From: Arenibaculum pallidiluteum
GTDB lineage: Bacteria; Pseudomonadota; Alphaproteobacteria; Azospirillales; Azospirillaceae
Assembly (NCBI RefSeq): GCF_017355985.1
Contig: NZ_JAFIQU010000008.1
Location: forward strand, 166,863 to 230,862
Direction: 5' to 3'
DNA: 64,000 nt
The notes beneath the pieces were generated by a model. That model saw only the letters and a program-made list of their open reading frames with translations, searched no databases and was not told the DNA's origin. This document shows positions 56,106 to 64,000 of the stretch, in pieces. A program made the position numbers and the translations under genes. Position 1 is the stretch's first letter; each line of letters opens with the position of its first letter.

Positions 56106-58328
56106 TCAGGTCGGCCGTGCGGCCGGGGCGGCCAGGAGCTGGTCCAGGCGGATCGGCAGCTCGCGGATCCGCAGGCCCGTCGCGTGGTGCACCGCATTGG
56201 CCAGGGCCGCGGCGACGCCCGTCATCGCGACCTCGCCGAGCCCCTTGACGCCGAGGGCGTTGAGCCTGGGGTCCGGCTCGTCGATGAAGCCCACGTCGAT
56301 CTCGGGGACGTCGGCGTGAACGGGCACCACGTACTCGGCCAGGTCCGCGTTGACGAAGCCGCCATAGCGACCATCGGTTTCGCTGATCTCCCGCAGCGCG
56401 CTGCCGAGGCCCCAGATTGCGGCGCCGCGCACTTGGCTCTCGGCGGTCCGCGGGCTCACCACCCGCCCGCAGTCGACGACGGTCACGATCCGCGGCACGC
56501 GCACCCGCCGGGTCCGCGGCTCCACCCTGACCTCCGCGAAATGGGCGGCGTAGCTCATGGAAACGAAATCCGGAAACTCCGGCCCCTGCACGGCCGGAAG
56601 TCCACCCTGCAGGCGCTGGAACACCGCGTCCGGCTGCCCCGGCGCCTTCGTGGCGACCTCCACCGCGACGCTGGCGCGCCCCGCGCGCCGCAAGACCTCG
56701 GCGGGCGCACCGCCGGAATAGCCGGGGTCCAGCGAGCGGAGCGCCTGGATCAGCCGCTCGCCCGCGGCATCGGCTGCGGGCGTCGCGGATGCCGTGCCCC
56801 AGGAGCCCGCCGTCAGGTGCTGGTCCGCCGCGCGCGTGTCCCCGACGATGATCTCGATCGTGCGCGGATCGACCGAAAGGCGGCGGGCCAGGACGTTCGC
56901 AAGGGCGGTGCGGATGCCCTGCCCCATCTCGTGGCCCGCGACGGCCAGGCGGATGCGGCCGTCCGCGAAGGCCTCGAGACGGGCGGCCGCAGGGGAGGCC
57001 GCGGCCTTGTGGGCGCCGCAGGCGACGCCCCATCCGATGGCCGTGCCGTCGCGCTCGACCATGGAAGCGGGCGCCATGCTCCGCCGGGCCCAGCCGAACC
57101 GCTCCGCGCCACGCCGCAGGCACTCGGCGAGATGGCGCGAGGACAGGGGCCGTCCGGTGAGAGGGTCCACAGTCGTGTCGTTGGCGAGGCGCAGGGCGAC
57201 CGGATCCATGTCCAGCGCGTAGGCCAGCTCGTCCATGGCCGACTCGAAGGCGAAGCCGGCAGGATGTTCGAAGGGCGCGCGCATGTAGCCGGGCGTCTGG
57301 ACATCGGTCCGCACCATGCGCTCGTGCCCCCGGAAGTTCCGGATGCCGTAGAGCCGCGCCGTCATCTCGGTGAAGGATGCGGGGAAGAGATCGTGGCGCG
57401 AGGTCTGCTGGTCGGCCTCGTGGATCGCGGCCGCGATCCTGCCCGCGCGGTCGGCGCCGAGCCTGACGCGGTGGCGGCTCGCCGGCCGGAAGCTCGCGCC
57501 GTGGAAGCCCTGGGAGCGGCTGACGACGAGCTTGACCGGGGCGTCGAGGCGCCGGGCAGCAACGGCCGCCAGGACGGTGTGCGACTGGTGCGAGTTCTTC
57601 TGGCCGAACGCGCCGCCGGCCTGGGGCGAAAGCACCTGGACCCGCGCCGGGTCCAGGCCGAGCTGCCGCGCGAGGCCATGGCGCACGGCCCCCGAGTTCT
57701 GCGAGCCCTCCTTGACGATCAGCGTGCCGTCACGCCATTCGGCCACCGTCGAGAGCAGCTCGAGCGGATTCGGATGCTGGGGCGGGCTGAGATAGGTCGC
57801 ATCGACCTTCACCGCCGCCGCGGCGTAGGCCCCGTCGGCATCGCCCGCAACCTTGTCCGCATACGTCGCCTGCGGCAGCGGCGAGCCATGCTGCGCGACA
57901 ATGTCCTGCGCCGGGGCATCGAGCGAGAGCTGGAAGGGCTCGACCGCGTAGGTCGCTGCGACCAGCGACGCGGCATGCTGGGCTGCCTCGACGGTGTCCG
58001 CCACGACGAGCGCGATAGGCTGCCCGCGGTAGTGGATCGCCGGCGAGAGCATGGGCTGGAAGCTCTGGAAGGCGAAGCCACCGCCCAGCAGGAAGCCCGC
58101 CGACTGGACGCCCTGCATGTCCTGATGGGTCAGCACCAGGCGCACGCCCGGCGCGGCGCGGGCGCGCTCCACGTCCAGGGACACGATCTGGCCCCGGTTC
58201 ACCGCGGCGACGGCGAGGGCGCCGTGCAGCATGCGCGGCCGGGCGTCGTCCGCGGCATAGATCGCGGCGCCCCGGACCTTGTCCCACGCGTCGACGCGCG
58301 GCGTCGACGGATACTTCCCGTCCGGCAT
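56106..58328 (-). CDS. paoC: Xanthine dehydrogenase-family molybdopterin subunit (PaoC-like)
   Basis: The molybdenum cofactor subunit of a periplasmic aldehyde oxidoreductase. 740 residues with the family features VDAWDKVRGAAIYAADDARP, QAGGAFGQKNSHQSHTV, MRAPFEHPAGFAFESAMDEL, AGHEMGQGIRTALANVLARR and the catalytic Glu in VKGLGEVAMTGVAAAL. It starts at ATG 58328, two bases after the paoB stop. Family and gene order match E. coli PaoABC; the preferred aldehyde is unknown. Confidence 0.9.
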   Translation of the reverse strand: MPDGKYPSTPRVDAWDKVRGAAIYAADDARPRMLHGALAVAAVNRGQIVSLDVERARAAPGVRLVLTHQDMQGVQSAGFLLGGGFAFQSFQPMLSPAIHYRGQPIALVVADTVEAAQHAASLVAATYAVEPFQLSLDAPAQDIVAQHGSPLPQATYADKVAGDADGAYAAAAVKVDATYLSPPQHPNPLELLSTVAEWRDGTLIVKEGSQNSGAVRHGLARQLGLDPARVQVLSPQAGGAFGQKNSHQSHTVLAAVAARRLDAPVKLVVSRSQGFHGASFRPASRHRVRLGADRAGRIAAAIHEADQQTSRHDLFPASFTEMTARLYGIRNFRGHERMVRTDVQTPGYMRAPFEHPAGFAFESAMDELAYALDMDPVALRLANDTTVDPLTGRPLSSRHLAECLRRGAERFGWARRSMAPASMVERDGTAIGWGVACGAHKAAASPAAARLEAFADGRIRLAVAGHEMGQGIRTALANVLARRLSVDPRTIEIIVGDTRAADQHLTAGSWGTASATPAADAAGERLIQALRSLDPGYSGGAPAEVLRRAGRASVAVEVATKAPGQPDAVFQRLQGGLPAVQGPEFPDFVSMSYAAHFAEVRVEPRTRRVRVPRIVTVVDCGRVVSPRTAESQVRGAAIWGLGSALREISETDGRYGGFVNADLAEYVVPVHADVPEIDVGFIDEPDPRLNALGVKGLGEVAMTGVAAALANAVHHATGLRIRELPIRLDQLLAAPAARPT

Positions 58329-58330
58329 GC

Positions 58331-59326
58331 TCAGGCCCTCCCCGCGGCAATCGTCAGCGCGTCCGCCACCGTGCGGCGCGCGAGCTCGATGCGGAACTCG
58401 TTGTGGCTCCCCGGCTGCGCGTCCCGCATGGCGATCCGCCCGGCCTCCTCGGCCGCCCGGCCGGTCAGCCGCCGGCCGCGCAGCATCTCCTCCGCCTCGC
58501 GGGCGCGCCACGGCCTTGTCGCGACGCCACCGAGCGCGATCCGGGCCTGGCGGACGACGTCCCCGTCCATCTCCAGCCCCACCGCGGCCGAGGCCAAGGC
58601 GAAGGCGTAGGATTCGCGGTCGCGGATCTTGTGGTAGGTCGAGGCGCGGCCTGCGCGCGTCGCGGGCACGCGGATGCGGGTGATGACCTCGTCGGGCCTC
58701 AGGCTGGTCTCCACATGCGGCGTGTCGCCGGGATCCCGGTGGAGCTGCTCGACGGGCAGGCTGCGGGCGCCATTCGGGCCGAGCACGTCGATCTCTCCGT
58801 CGAAGGCCACGAGGGCCACCGCGAAGTCGCCGGGATACGTGGCGATGCAGGAGCGGCTGCCGCCGAGCAGCGCGTGGCCGCGGTCGATCCCGCCGATGGC
58901 GTCGCATCCGCTTCCGGGCTCGCGCTTGTTGCAGGCGAAGGGCGCGCCGCCCCGGAAATAGGGGCAGCGCGTGCGCTGCAGGAGGTTCCCGCCGAGGCTC
59001 GCCATGTTGCGGAGCTGCTGAGAGGCCGCGCGCCACAGCGCCTCCGAGAGCGCGGGATAGCCCTCGACCAGCCGCCTGTCCGCGGCGACGTCGCTCATCC
59101 GCGACAGGCCGCCGAAGACCAGCTCGCGCGGGCCGGAGGTGTCGAAACCAGAGAGCTCCTGCACGGCGTTGATGTCGATGACATGGCTTGGGCGCTCGAC
59201 GCCGAGCTTCATGAGGTCGTAGAGCGTGGTGCCGCCGGCAAGCAGGCGGGCGCCGGGCCCGGCTGCCGCGAGGGCGCGGACGGCCTGCTCGGAGGTGGCC
59301 GCGCGGGTGTAGGTGAAGGGGTGCAT
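58331..59326 (-). CDS. paoB: FAD-binding subunit of aldehyde oxidoreductase (PaoB-like)
   Basis: 331 residues that bind FAD and, as in E. coli PaoB, may hold an extra [4Fe-4S] cluster. AAGPGARLLAGGTTLYDLMK is the FAD-binding fingerprint, SLGGNLLQRTRCPYFRGGAP is the second motif, and the Cys-rich FACNKREPGSGCDAIGG fits the extra cluster region. It starts three bases after paoA and ends two before paoC, so the three form one operon. Confidence 0.9.
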   Translation of the reverse strand: MHPFTYTRAATSEQAVRALAAAGPGARLLAGGTTLYDLMKLGVERPSHVIDINAVQELSGFDTSGPRELVFGGLSRMSDVAADRRLVEGYPALSEALWRAASQQLRNMASLGGNLLQRTRCPYFRGGAPFACNKREPGSGCDAIGGIDRGHALLGGSRSCIATYPGDFAVALVAFDGEIDVLGPNGARSLPVEQLHRDPGDTPHVETSLRPDEVITRIRVPATRAGRASTYHKIRDRESYAFALASAAVGLEMDGDVVRQARIALGGVATRPWRAREAEEMLRGRRLTGRAAEEAGRIAMRDAQPGSHNEFRIELARRTVADALTIAAGRA

Positions 59327-59329
59327 GGC

Positions 59330-59944
59330 TCAGCCCCCCATCCGGGGGGCGGCCTGCTGGATCGCGGCGACGATCCCCGCATAGGCGCCGCAGCGGCAGA
59401 GATTCCCGCTCATGTACTCGCGGATTTGGTCGGCCGATCCGGCGTGGCCCTCGCGCACGCAGGCCACCGCTGACATGATCTGTCCAGGGGTACAGTAGCC
59501 GCACTGCAGGCCGTCGTGGTCGATAAAGGCCTGCTGCATCGGGTGCAGTTCGCCGGACGAAGGGGCAAGGCCTTCGATCGTCACGACCTGCCGGCCTTCG
59601 AGCTGAAGCGCCGGCGTCAGGCAGGACACGACGCGGCGGCCGTCGACATGGATCGTGCAGGCGCCGCACTGCCCGTGGTCGCAGCCCTTCTTGGCGCCAG
59701 TCAGGCTGAGCTGCTCGCGCAGCATGTCCAGCGCCGAGGTCCGCGGGTCCAGGCTCAGCTCGTACGGGGCGTCGTTAATTGTCACGCGCAGGGGGATCCG
59801 TTCCGGCGCCGGTGTCGAGGCCGGCTGGGCGATGCCGCTCGCGACGCCCGCGACGACCGGCAGCGAGATGCCGGCAGCGATCACTTCGCGTCGATTGGGG
59901 TGGGGCAGCCCCTGCGTCCCGCAATCACCTTCGGCATCGCTCAT
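59330..59944 (-). CDS. paoA: 2Fe-2S subunit of aldehyde oxidoreductase with Tat signal (PaoA-like)
   Basis: 204 residues that pass electrons between the molybdenum centre and FAD. The N-terminus carries a twin-arginine signal (NRREVIAAGISLPVVAGVAS), so the complex would be exported folded to the periplasm. The two [2Fe-2S] clusters appear as CDHGQCGACTIHVDGRRVVS and CGYCTPGQ with LCRCGAY. Start at ATG 59944; a longer upstream frame is rejected. First gene of paoABC, divergent from the AraC genes. Confidence 0.9.
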   Translation of the reverse strand: MSDAEGDCGTQGLPHPNRREVIAAGISLPVVAGVASGIAQPASTPAPERIPLRVTINDAPYELSLDPRTSALDMLREQLSLTGAKKGCDHGQCGACTIHVDGRRVVSCLTPALQLEGRQVVTIEGLAPSSGELHPMQQAFIDHDGLQCGYCTPGQIMSAVACVREGHAGSADQIREYMSGNLCRCGAYAGIVAAIQQAAPRMGG

Positions 59945-60147
59945 GACCAACCTCCCTAGGCGCTGTGGAGCGTGCATGGAGTGTGTCGGTTCGCACTCGT
60001 GCCGCGCCGACCTCCGGGTAGGAACGATACCGAATGGGTTCGACGGGGACTTGCCGGATCCCACACGAAATTTGCCTATTGCTGCCGTGGCGCTGGCGCG
60101 CATCCCGGCACGGCATTAGATGCAGTCCAACCAGGGGACGGTGGCGC

Positions 60148-61086
60148 ATGGACGCTTTGAAGCAGGCGATCATCCGGTATGCCGACATGCACGCGAATGC
60201 CGACGGGCTGGCGGTCGCACCCATCGCCGGCGTGCGCGTGATGTGCGTGCGCGCGCCGGGTGGCGTCATGAGATCGGTCTACCGGCCGCTGGTCTGCATG
60301 GTGCTGCAGGGCACCAAGCAGATGACTGTCGGCCCAGAGGCCGGAGAGTTCTCCGCCGGACAGTCGGTGATCGTCGCCCATGACATGCCGGTCACCGGAC
60401 GGATCGTCCGCGCGTCCCTGGACGAGCCCTATATCGCGCTGGCGGTGGAACTTGACGTCGGTGCCATCCGCGATCTCGCTGCGGAGTTGGAGATCGCCGA
60501 GACGCCGGCCGGCCGCGGAGGCACGGCACTGTTCGTGGACGACACGGAGACGGCGGCCCTCGATTGCGGCATGCGTCTGATGCGTCTGCTCGATCGTCCC
60601 GAGGCGGCGCCGGCCCTGCGCCCGGCGATCCTGAAGGAGCTGCATTATTGGCTGCTCGCGGGGCGTAACGGCGCGGCGATCCGCAGGCTGGCGCTCCCGG
60701 ACAGCCATGCGCAGCGGATCGCGGCCGCGGTCAGGATCCTGCGCGCCGAGTTCCACGAGCGCATCCCGGTGCAGCGGCTCGCGGCGGCCGCCAGGATGAG
60801 CACCTCCGCCTTTCACCGGCGGTTCAAGGCCGTGACCTCGCTCACGCCGGTCCAGTTCCAGAAGCAGCTTCGCTTGATCGAGGCGCGGCGGCTGATGCTC
60901 GCCGAGGGCTATTCCGCCAGCCGGGCAGCCTTCGACGTCGGCTACGAGAGCATCTCGCAGTTCACCCGCGAATACGGGCGCATGTTCGGCGCCTCGCCGC
61001 GCCGGGACACACGGTCAGCGGGACGGGGCTCCGTCGCCGCGGCCGGCAACGGTCTGGCCGGCCGCAGCCCCGCGGGTCCGGGCTGA
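60148..61086 (+). CDS. AraC family regulator (AraC_N type), paralogue 1
   Basis: A 312-residue regulator with an N-terminal AraC_N (PF06719-like) domain (VYRPLVCMVLQGTKQMTVGP) and a C-terminal double helix-turn-helix (LAAAARMSTSAFHRRFKAVT, FDVGYESISQFTREYGRMFG). ATG at 60148, divergent from paoA with 203 bp between, so it likely controls the aldehyde oxidoreductase. It is clearly related to the next AraC gene, with shared LQFQKQLRL and LHYWLL segments. The C-terminus has a short Arg/Gly-rich tail. Confidence 0.9.
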   Translation: MDALKQAIIRYADMHANADGLAVAPIAGVRVMCVRAPGGVMRSVYRPLVCMVLQGTKQMTVGPEAGEFSAGQSVIVAHDMPVTGRIVRASLDEPYIALAVELDVGAIRDLAAELEIAETPAGRGGTALFVDDTETAALDCGMRLMRLLDRPEAAPALRPAILKELHYWLLAGRNGAAIRRLALPDSHAQRIAAAVRILRAEFHERIPVQRLAAAARMSTSAFHRRFKAVTSLTPVQFQKQLRLIEARRLMLAEGYSASRAAFDVGYESISQFTREYGRMFGASPRRDTRSAGRGSVAAAGNGLAGRSPAGPG

Positions 61087-61365
61087 GGACCGGAGCGAGG
61101 GAGACGCGGATTGCCACCCCGCACCTGCTTCCCGCCGGCAACGCGCCCGTCGCCCGGGCCGGAGACTAGCGCGATTCTTGCAGGTTTCTCGCTGCCCCTG
61201 GACGCCTTGTTTCCGGTGGCGGTCCGCCTCGACAGGGGCTGCGTAGAGCAGCCTGCCTCAAGTTCCGGGAAATCTGCCTGATCCTCCGGAACGGCGTATT
61301 CACAAGTCGCACAATGAGGCAAGCGGTACGATGTTCAGCGACGACGATGACGGAAGGAGCATCTG

Positions 61366-62328
61366 ATGCAGCTCGACGACCTTGCGGCCCGGGTGATGTC
61401 CTATGCGGATGCGAACCGTTTCGGCGATGAGCCCGTCGCGACGCCCGTCGCAGGATTGAAGATGGTGCGCAGCCGCGTGCCCAGCACTTCGACGCCCACG
61501 ATCTACCGGCCTCTCTTCTGTCTCGTCCTGCAGGGGACGAAGCAGCTGGTGGTCGGAAGGAACACGCTGAACTTCGGCCGGATGGAATCCCTGGTCGTCA
61601 GCGTCGACGTTCCCGTCCTCGGACGAGTCATCGATGCGAGCCCCGAGCAGCCCTATGTCGCCCTGGCGCTGGACCTGGACATGGCGGAGCTGCGCGGGCT
61701 CGTGCACGAGGCCCGGTTCCCGGCAGGGGACATGGCGGGCTGCGCCGCGCAAACGCTCGCAGGCGACGAGCAGATCGTGGATGCCATGCGGCGCCTCTTC
61801 GCCCTGACCGAGCGGCCCGAGGCCGTGCCGGTGCTGCGGCCCCTGATCGTGCGCGAGATCCACTACTGGCTGCTGAATTCCCGGCATGGCGCGATGCTGA
61901 AGGACCTCGCGCATACCAACACCCATGCCGCCCAGATCGCCCGGGCCATCGCCCGCATCAAGGGCGAGTTCACCAGCCCCCTGCGCGTCGCCGAACTGGC
62001 CCGCGTGGCAGGGATGAGCGTCTCGGCGTTCCACGAGCATTTCCGGTCGGTGACCGGCACGACGCCACTGCAGTTCCAGAAGCAGCTGAGGCTGACCGAG
62101 GCGCGCCACCTGCTGATGAACGCGGGCTATTCCGTGTCCGGCGCGGCCTTCAAGGTCGGCTACGAGAGCCCATCCCAGTTCAGCCGCGAATACACGCGTC
62201 AGTTCGGGGTCTCGCCCAGCAAGGACCTGGCCGGCGCGATGGCCGCCACGCGGAGCATCCCCTGGAACGGCCATGCCATTCCGGCAGAGGTCGTACAGAA
62301 CGCCTGGCTGGCGGAAGGCACAGCGTAA
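61366..62328 (+). CDS. AraC family regulator (AraC_N type), paralogue 2
   Basis: A 320-residue protein of the same type as the preceding AraC gene, sharing roughly half of its residues by eye: IYRPLFCLVLQGTKQLVVG versus VYRPLVCMVLQGTKQMTVG, and matching C-terminal HTH segments (LARVAGMSVSAFHEHFRSVT, FKVGYESPSQFSREYTRQF). The 279 bp before it hold no gene. It probably arose by duplication; whether both regulate paoABC is open. A hairpin after its stop separates it from gapR. Confidence 0.9.
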   Translation: MQLDDLAARVMSYADANRFGDEPVATPVAGLKMVRSRVPSTSTPTIYRPLFCLVLQGTKQLVVGRNTLNFGRMESLVVSVDVPVLGRVIDASPEQPYVALALDLDMAELRGLVHEARFPAGDMAGCAAQTLAGDEQIVDAMRRLFALTERPEAVPVLRPLIVREIHYWLLNSRHGAMLKDLAHTNTHAAQIARAIARIKGEFTSPLRVAELARVAGMSVSAFHEHFRSVTGTTPLQFQKQLRLTEARHLLMNAGYSVSGAAFKVGYESPSQFSREYTRQFGVSPSKDLAGAMAATRSIPWNGHAIPAEVVQNAWLAEGTA

Positions 62329-62344
62329 ATCGGCGCAGGAGGCG

Positions 62345-62384
62345 GGACGCCCGGCCAGCCGGAAGCGCGGCCGGCCGGGCGTCC
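62345..62384. terminator. Bidirectional hairpin between AraC-2 and gapR
   Basis: GGACGCCCGGCC at 62345-62356 pairs perfectly with GGCCGGGCGTCC at 62373-62384, a 12-base stem with a 16-base loop between two convergent genes. No long U-tract follows on either strand. Confidence 0.6.
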
Positions 62385-62403
62385 GCGTCGGGTACCCGCG
62401 TCG

Positions 62404-62661
62404 TCAGTCCATGCCGAGGGCGGCCTTGTAGAGCTCCAGCAACTCCTCCTGCTCCTGGCGCTCTTCCTTGGCCTGCTTGCGCAGCCGGATGATCTGCCGA
62501 ATGATCTTGACGTCGAAGCCGGTGCCCTTCGCCTCGGCGTAGACGTCCTTGATGTCGTCCTGCAGACCCTTCTTCTCCTCCTCCAGGCGCTCGATGCGCT
62601 CGACGAAGGACCTCAGGCGGTCGCCCGCGATGCCGCCGACGTCGTTTGTCGTATCAGCCAT
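62404..62661 (-). CDS. gapR: Nucleoid-associated protein GapR (DUF2312)
   Basis: An 85-residue, highly charged coiled-coil protein that binds overtwisted AT-rich DNA and helps chromosome replication in alphaproteobacteria. [54 protein letters not shown] and [16 protein letters not shown] are the conserved family sequence. I place the start at ATG 62661 ([10 protein letters not shown]); an ATG at 62673 adds four residues and is also possible. Confidence 0.93.
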   Translation of the reverse strand: MADTTNDVGGIAGDRLRSFVERIERLEEEKKGLQDDIKDVYAEAKGTGFDVKIIRQIIRLRKQAKEERQEQEELLELYKAALGMD

Positions 62662-62750
62662 GCTCGCACTCATCCTCGGGAAGATCGGCCGGGGAGGAAC
62701 CGGCCCGCAGGAGTAGGACTTTCGGGGAGGTTCTTATAGTCACCGGCGGC

Positions 62751-63893
62751 TCAGGAGTCGAGACCGTGGCGCGTCTCCTGGATCAGCCAGTCCACCACCG
62801 CTTGATAGGCCTCCTCCTCGCTCGCGCCGGCGGCCAGGGCGTCCAGGCGCACGGCCCGCTGCCGGTCCGCGCTGGTCCCCCGGCGCACGATGTCGCGGGC
62901 GTTGGCGAGAGCGTTGGCGCAGCCCAGCGCCTCGGCGTCCTCGGCCGTATGGGCGAGGATCTCTTCCAGCAGTTCGGAATAGGGGACGACAGCGCCGCGG
63001 CCGTAGTCGACGAGCCCGTCCCCGAACCCGTAGCGCTGCGCGCGCCACCGGTTCTCCTCGATCAACAGGTTCCGGTAGGGCCGCCAAGTCTGGTTCAGGG
63101 TGCGCAGGCGCCAGAGCATACGCAGCAGGCAGGCGAAGAGCGCGGCCACGGAGACGGCGTCGTCGAGCCGCGTGCACACGTCCGAGATCCGCATCTCGAG
63201 CGTCGGGAAGCGCCAGGAGGGCCTGAGGTCCCACCAGAGCTTGGTTCCGTCCTCGATCACGCCGGCGTCGATCAGCATCTGGAGCTGCTGGCGGAACTCG
63301 CCATAGCTCTGGAAATGCTCGGGGATGCCGGTGCGCGGCATCTCGCGCCAGACCGCCAGCCGGTAGCTCTTCAGCCCGGTGTCGTGCCCCTGCCAGAACG
63401 GCGAGGAGGTTGAGAGCGACAGCAGATGCGGCAGGAAATACCGCGCCTGGTTCATGAGGTCGATGCGCAGGTCGGCATCCTCGATCCCCACATGCACGTG
63501 CATGCCGCAGATCATCAGGCGCCGCGCGGGGGCGCCCATGTCGCGGGCCAGCATGTTGTAGCGGTCCCGGTCCGTGTGCTGCAGCGGCGCCCAGGTCGCG
63601 AAGGGGTGGGTCGAGGCGGCGATGGGCGCCAGCCCGTAGCGCGAGCCGACCTCGCAGATCGTGCCGCGGAGCCTGGCGAGATCGGCGCGCGCCTCGGCCA
63701 GGGTCGCGCAGACCTTCGTCCCGACCTCGATCTGGCAGCGCAGGAACTCGGGATGGACCTGCTCGGGCGCTATGGCCTGGCAGGCCGCCAGCATCTCCTC
63801 GGGCGGGGCCGGGACGATGTCGCGCGTCCGAAGGTCGACGAGGAGGTATTCCTCCTCGATTCCCAGGGTGAAGCTCGGCGGGGCGATTGCCAT
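62751..63893 (-). CDS. YbdK-type carboxylate-amine ligase (glutamate-cysteine ligase family 2)
   Basis: A 380-residue GCS2-family enzyme: FTLGIEEEYLLVDLRTRDIV, HPEFLRCQIEVGTKVCATLA, CGMHVHVGIEDADLRIDLMN, RPSWRFPTLEMRISDVCTRL and LIEENRWRAQRYG. YbdK has weak glutamate-cysteine ligase activity; the natural substrate of most members is unknown. Ends near 62751, close to the gapR start, both on the minus strand. The partial gene at the window edge lies 9 bp upstream on the same strand, so they are probably one operon. Confidence 0.9.
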   Translation of the reverse strand: MAIAPPSFTLGIEEEYLLVDLRTRDIVPAPPEEMLAACQAIAPEQVHPEFLRCQIEVGTKVCATLAEARADLARLRGTICEVGSRYGLAPIAASTHPFATWAPLQHTDRDRYNMLARDMGAPARRLMICGMHVHVGIEDADLRIDLMNQARYFLPHLLSLSTSSPFWQGHDTGLKSYRLAVWREMPRTGIPEHFQSYGEFRQQLQMLIDAGVIEDGTKLWWDLRPSWRFPTLEMRISDVCTRLDDAVSVAALFACLLRMLWRLRTLNQTWRPYRNLLIEENRWRAQRYGFGDGLVDYGRGAVVPYSELLEEILAHTAEDAEALGCANALANARDIVRRGTSADRQRAVRLDALAAGASEEEAYQAVVDWLIQETRHGLDS

Positions 63894-63902
63894 TGCGGGT
63901 CC

Positions 63903-64000
63903 TCAGAAATGCTCGACGCGGTAGAGTGCGGGATCGGCGAGGATGGGCTTCAGGGCATCGGCGAGGCGGGCTGCCCATTCGGCCTCGCCTTCGGGGGTTG
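63903..64000 (-). CDS. C-terminal end of an unidentified protein (cut by window edge)
   Basis: The last 31 codons of a minus-strand gene, ending AEWAARLADALKPILADP then ALYRVEHF and a stop at 63903. It is helical and acidic, consistent with a real protein end, but too short to name. It abuts the YbdK-type ligase gene with a 9-bp gap, suggesting the two are cotranscribed. The start lies beyond the window. Confidence 0.7.
   Translation of the reverse strand, partial: TPEGEAEWAARLADALKPILADPALYRVEHF

Noticed and set aside
56043..58610. 855-codon plus-strand frame opposite the PaoC-like gene
   Set aside because: Opposes an intact molybdenum hydroxylase gene; no independent protein features.

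Overview
The window is one contiguous chromosomal segment of a very GC-rich alphaproteobacterium, most likely from the Rhodospirillales/Geminicoccales side of the class. Class-level markers are a circularly permuted (two-piece) tmRNA gene next to an alpha-type sspB, COQ9, GapR (DUF2312), a HWE/HisKA_2 sensor kinase, a three-gene pntAA-pntAB-pntB transhydrogenase, an ELM1-family protein, and the gene order yqeY-dnaG-rpoD next to carA-carB-greA. I see no rRNA, tRNA, CRISPR array, insertion sequence or prophage. Coding density is high, and most genes are core or common accessory genes.

Layout. 1-8.3 kb holds the macromolecular-synthesis operon (yqeY, dnaG, rpoD start) on the minus strand, with carA, carB and greA on the plus strand. 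8.4-11.5 kb holds a sensor kinase, a single-domain response regulator and an Lrp/AsnC regulator. 11.7-15.6 kb is a plus-strand run: an ELM1-like protein, a 2OG-Fe(II) dioxygenase and a 639-residue protein I do not recognise; trxB and a LysR regulator follow. 18.1-23.3 kb holds a possible 6S RNA, then a minus-strand membrane-proteostasis block (hflK, hflC, DUF2065, degP, DUF2380). 23.5-27.3 kb holds the Mrp/ApbC ATPase with a His-rich linker, and an ABC importer (binding protein, permease, ATPase). 27.4-30.3 kb is a translation-quality block: ssrA (tmRNA), sspB, a TfoX-N protein, COQ9, peptide deformylase and rpsU.

30.4-37.0 kb holds a type I secretion ABC/HlyD pair without a visible substrate, and the proton-translocating transhydrogenase. 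37.2-41.5 kb is a fecI-fecR-fecA type iron uptake locus with a Fur-box-like palindrome in the divergent promoter region. 41.5-51.8 kb holds metabolic genes: a hydroxypyruvate-isomerase-like protein, an ABC1/UbiB kinase, PepF, a long-chain acyl-CoA synthetase overlapping a RibD-C reductase, and a fused indolepyruvate:ferredoxin oxidoreductase. 52-55.5 kb holds a hybrid histidine kinase and a cupin. 55.6-56.0 kb is a small gene graveyard: a chemoreceptor tail and a frameshifted oxidoreductase piece. 56.1-62.3 kb holds a periplasmic aldehyde oxidase (paoABC-like) with two tandem AraC paralogues beside it. The window ends with gapR, a YbdK-type carboxylate-amine ligase and a partial gene.

Functionally, the tightest cluster is ssrA with sspB: the RNA that tags stalled nascent proteins sits beside the adaptor expected to deliver those tagged proteins to ClpXP. 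The least explained part is the 11.7-15.6 kb run. All functional names rest on motif recognition by eye; no database search was run.
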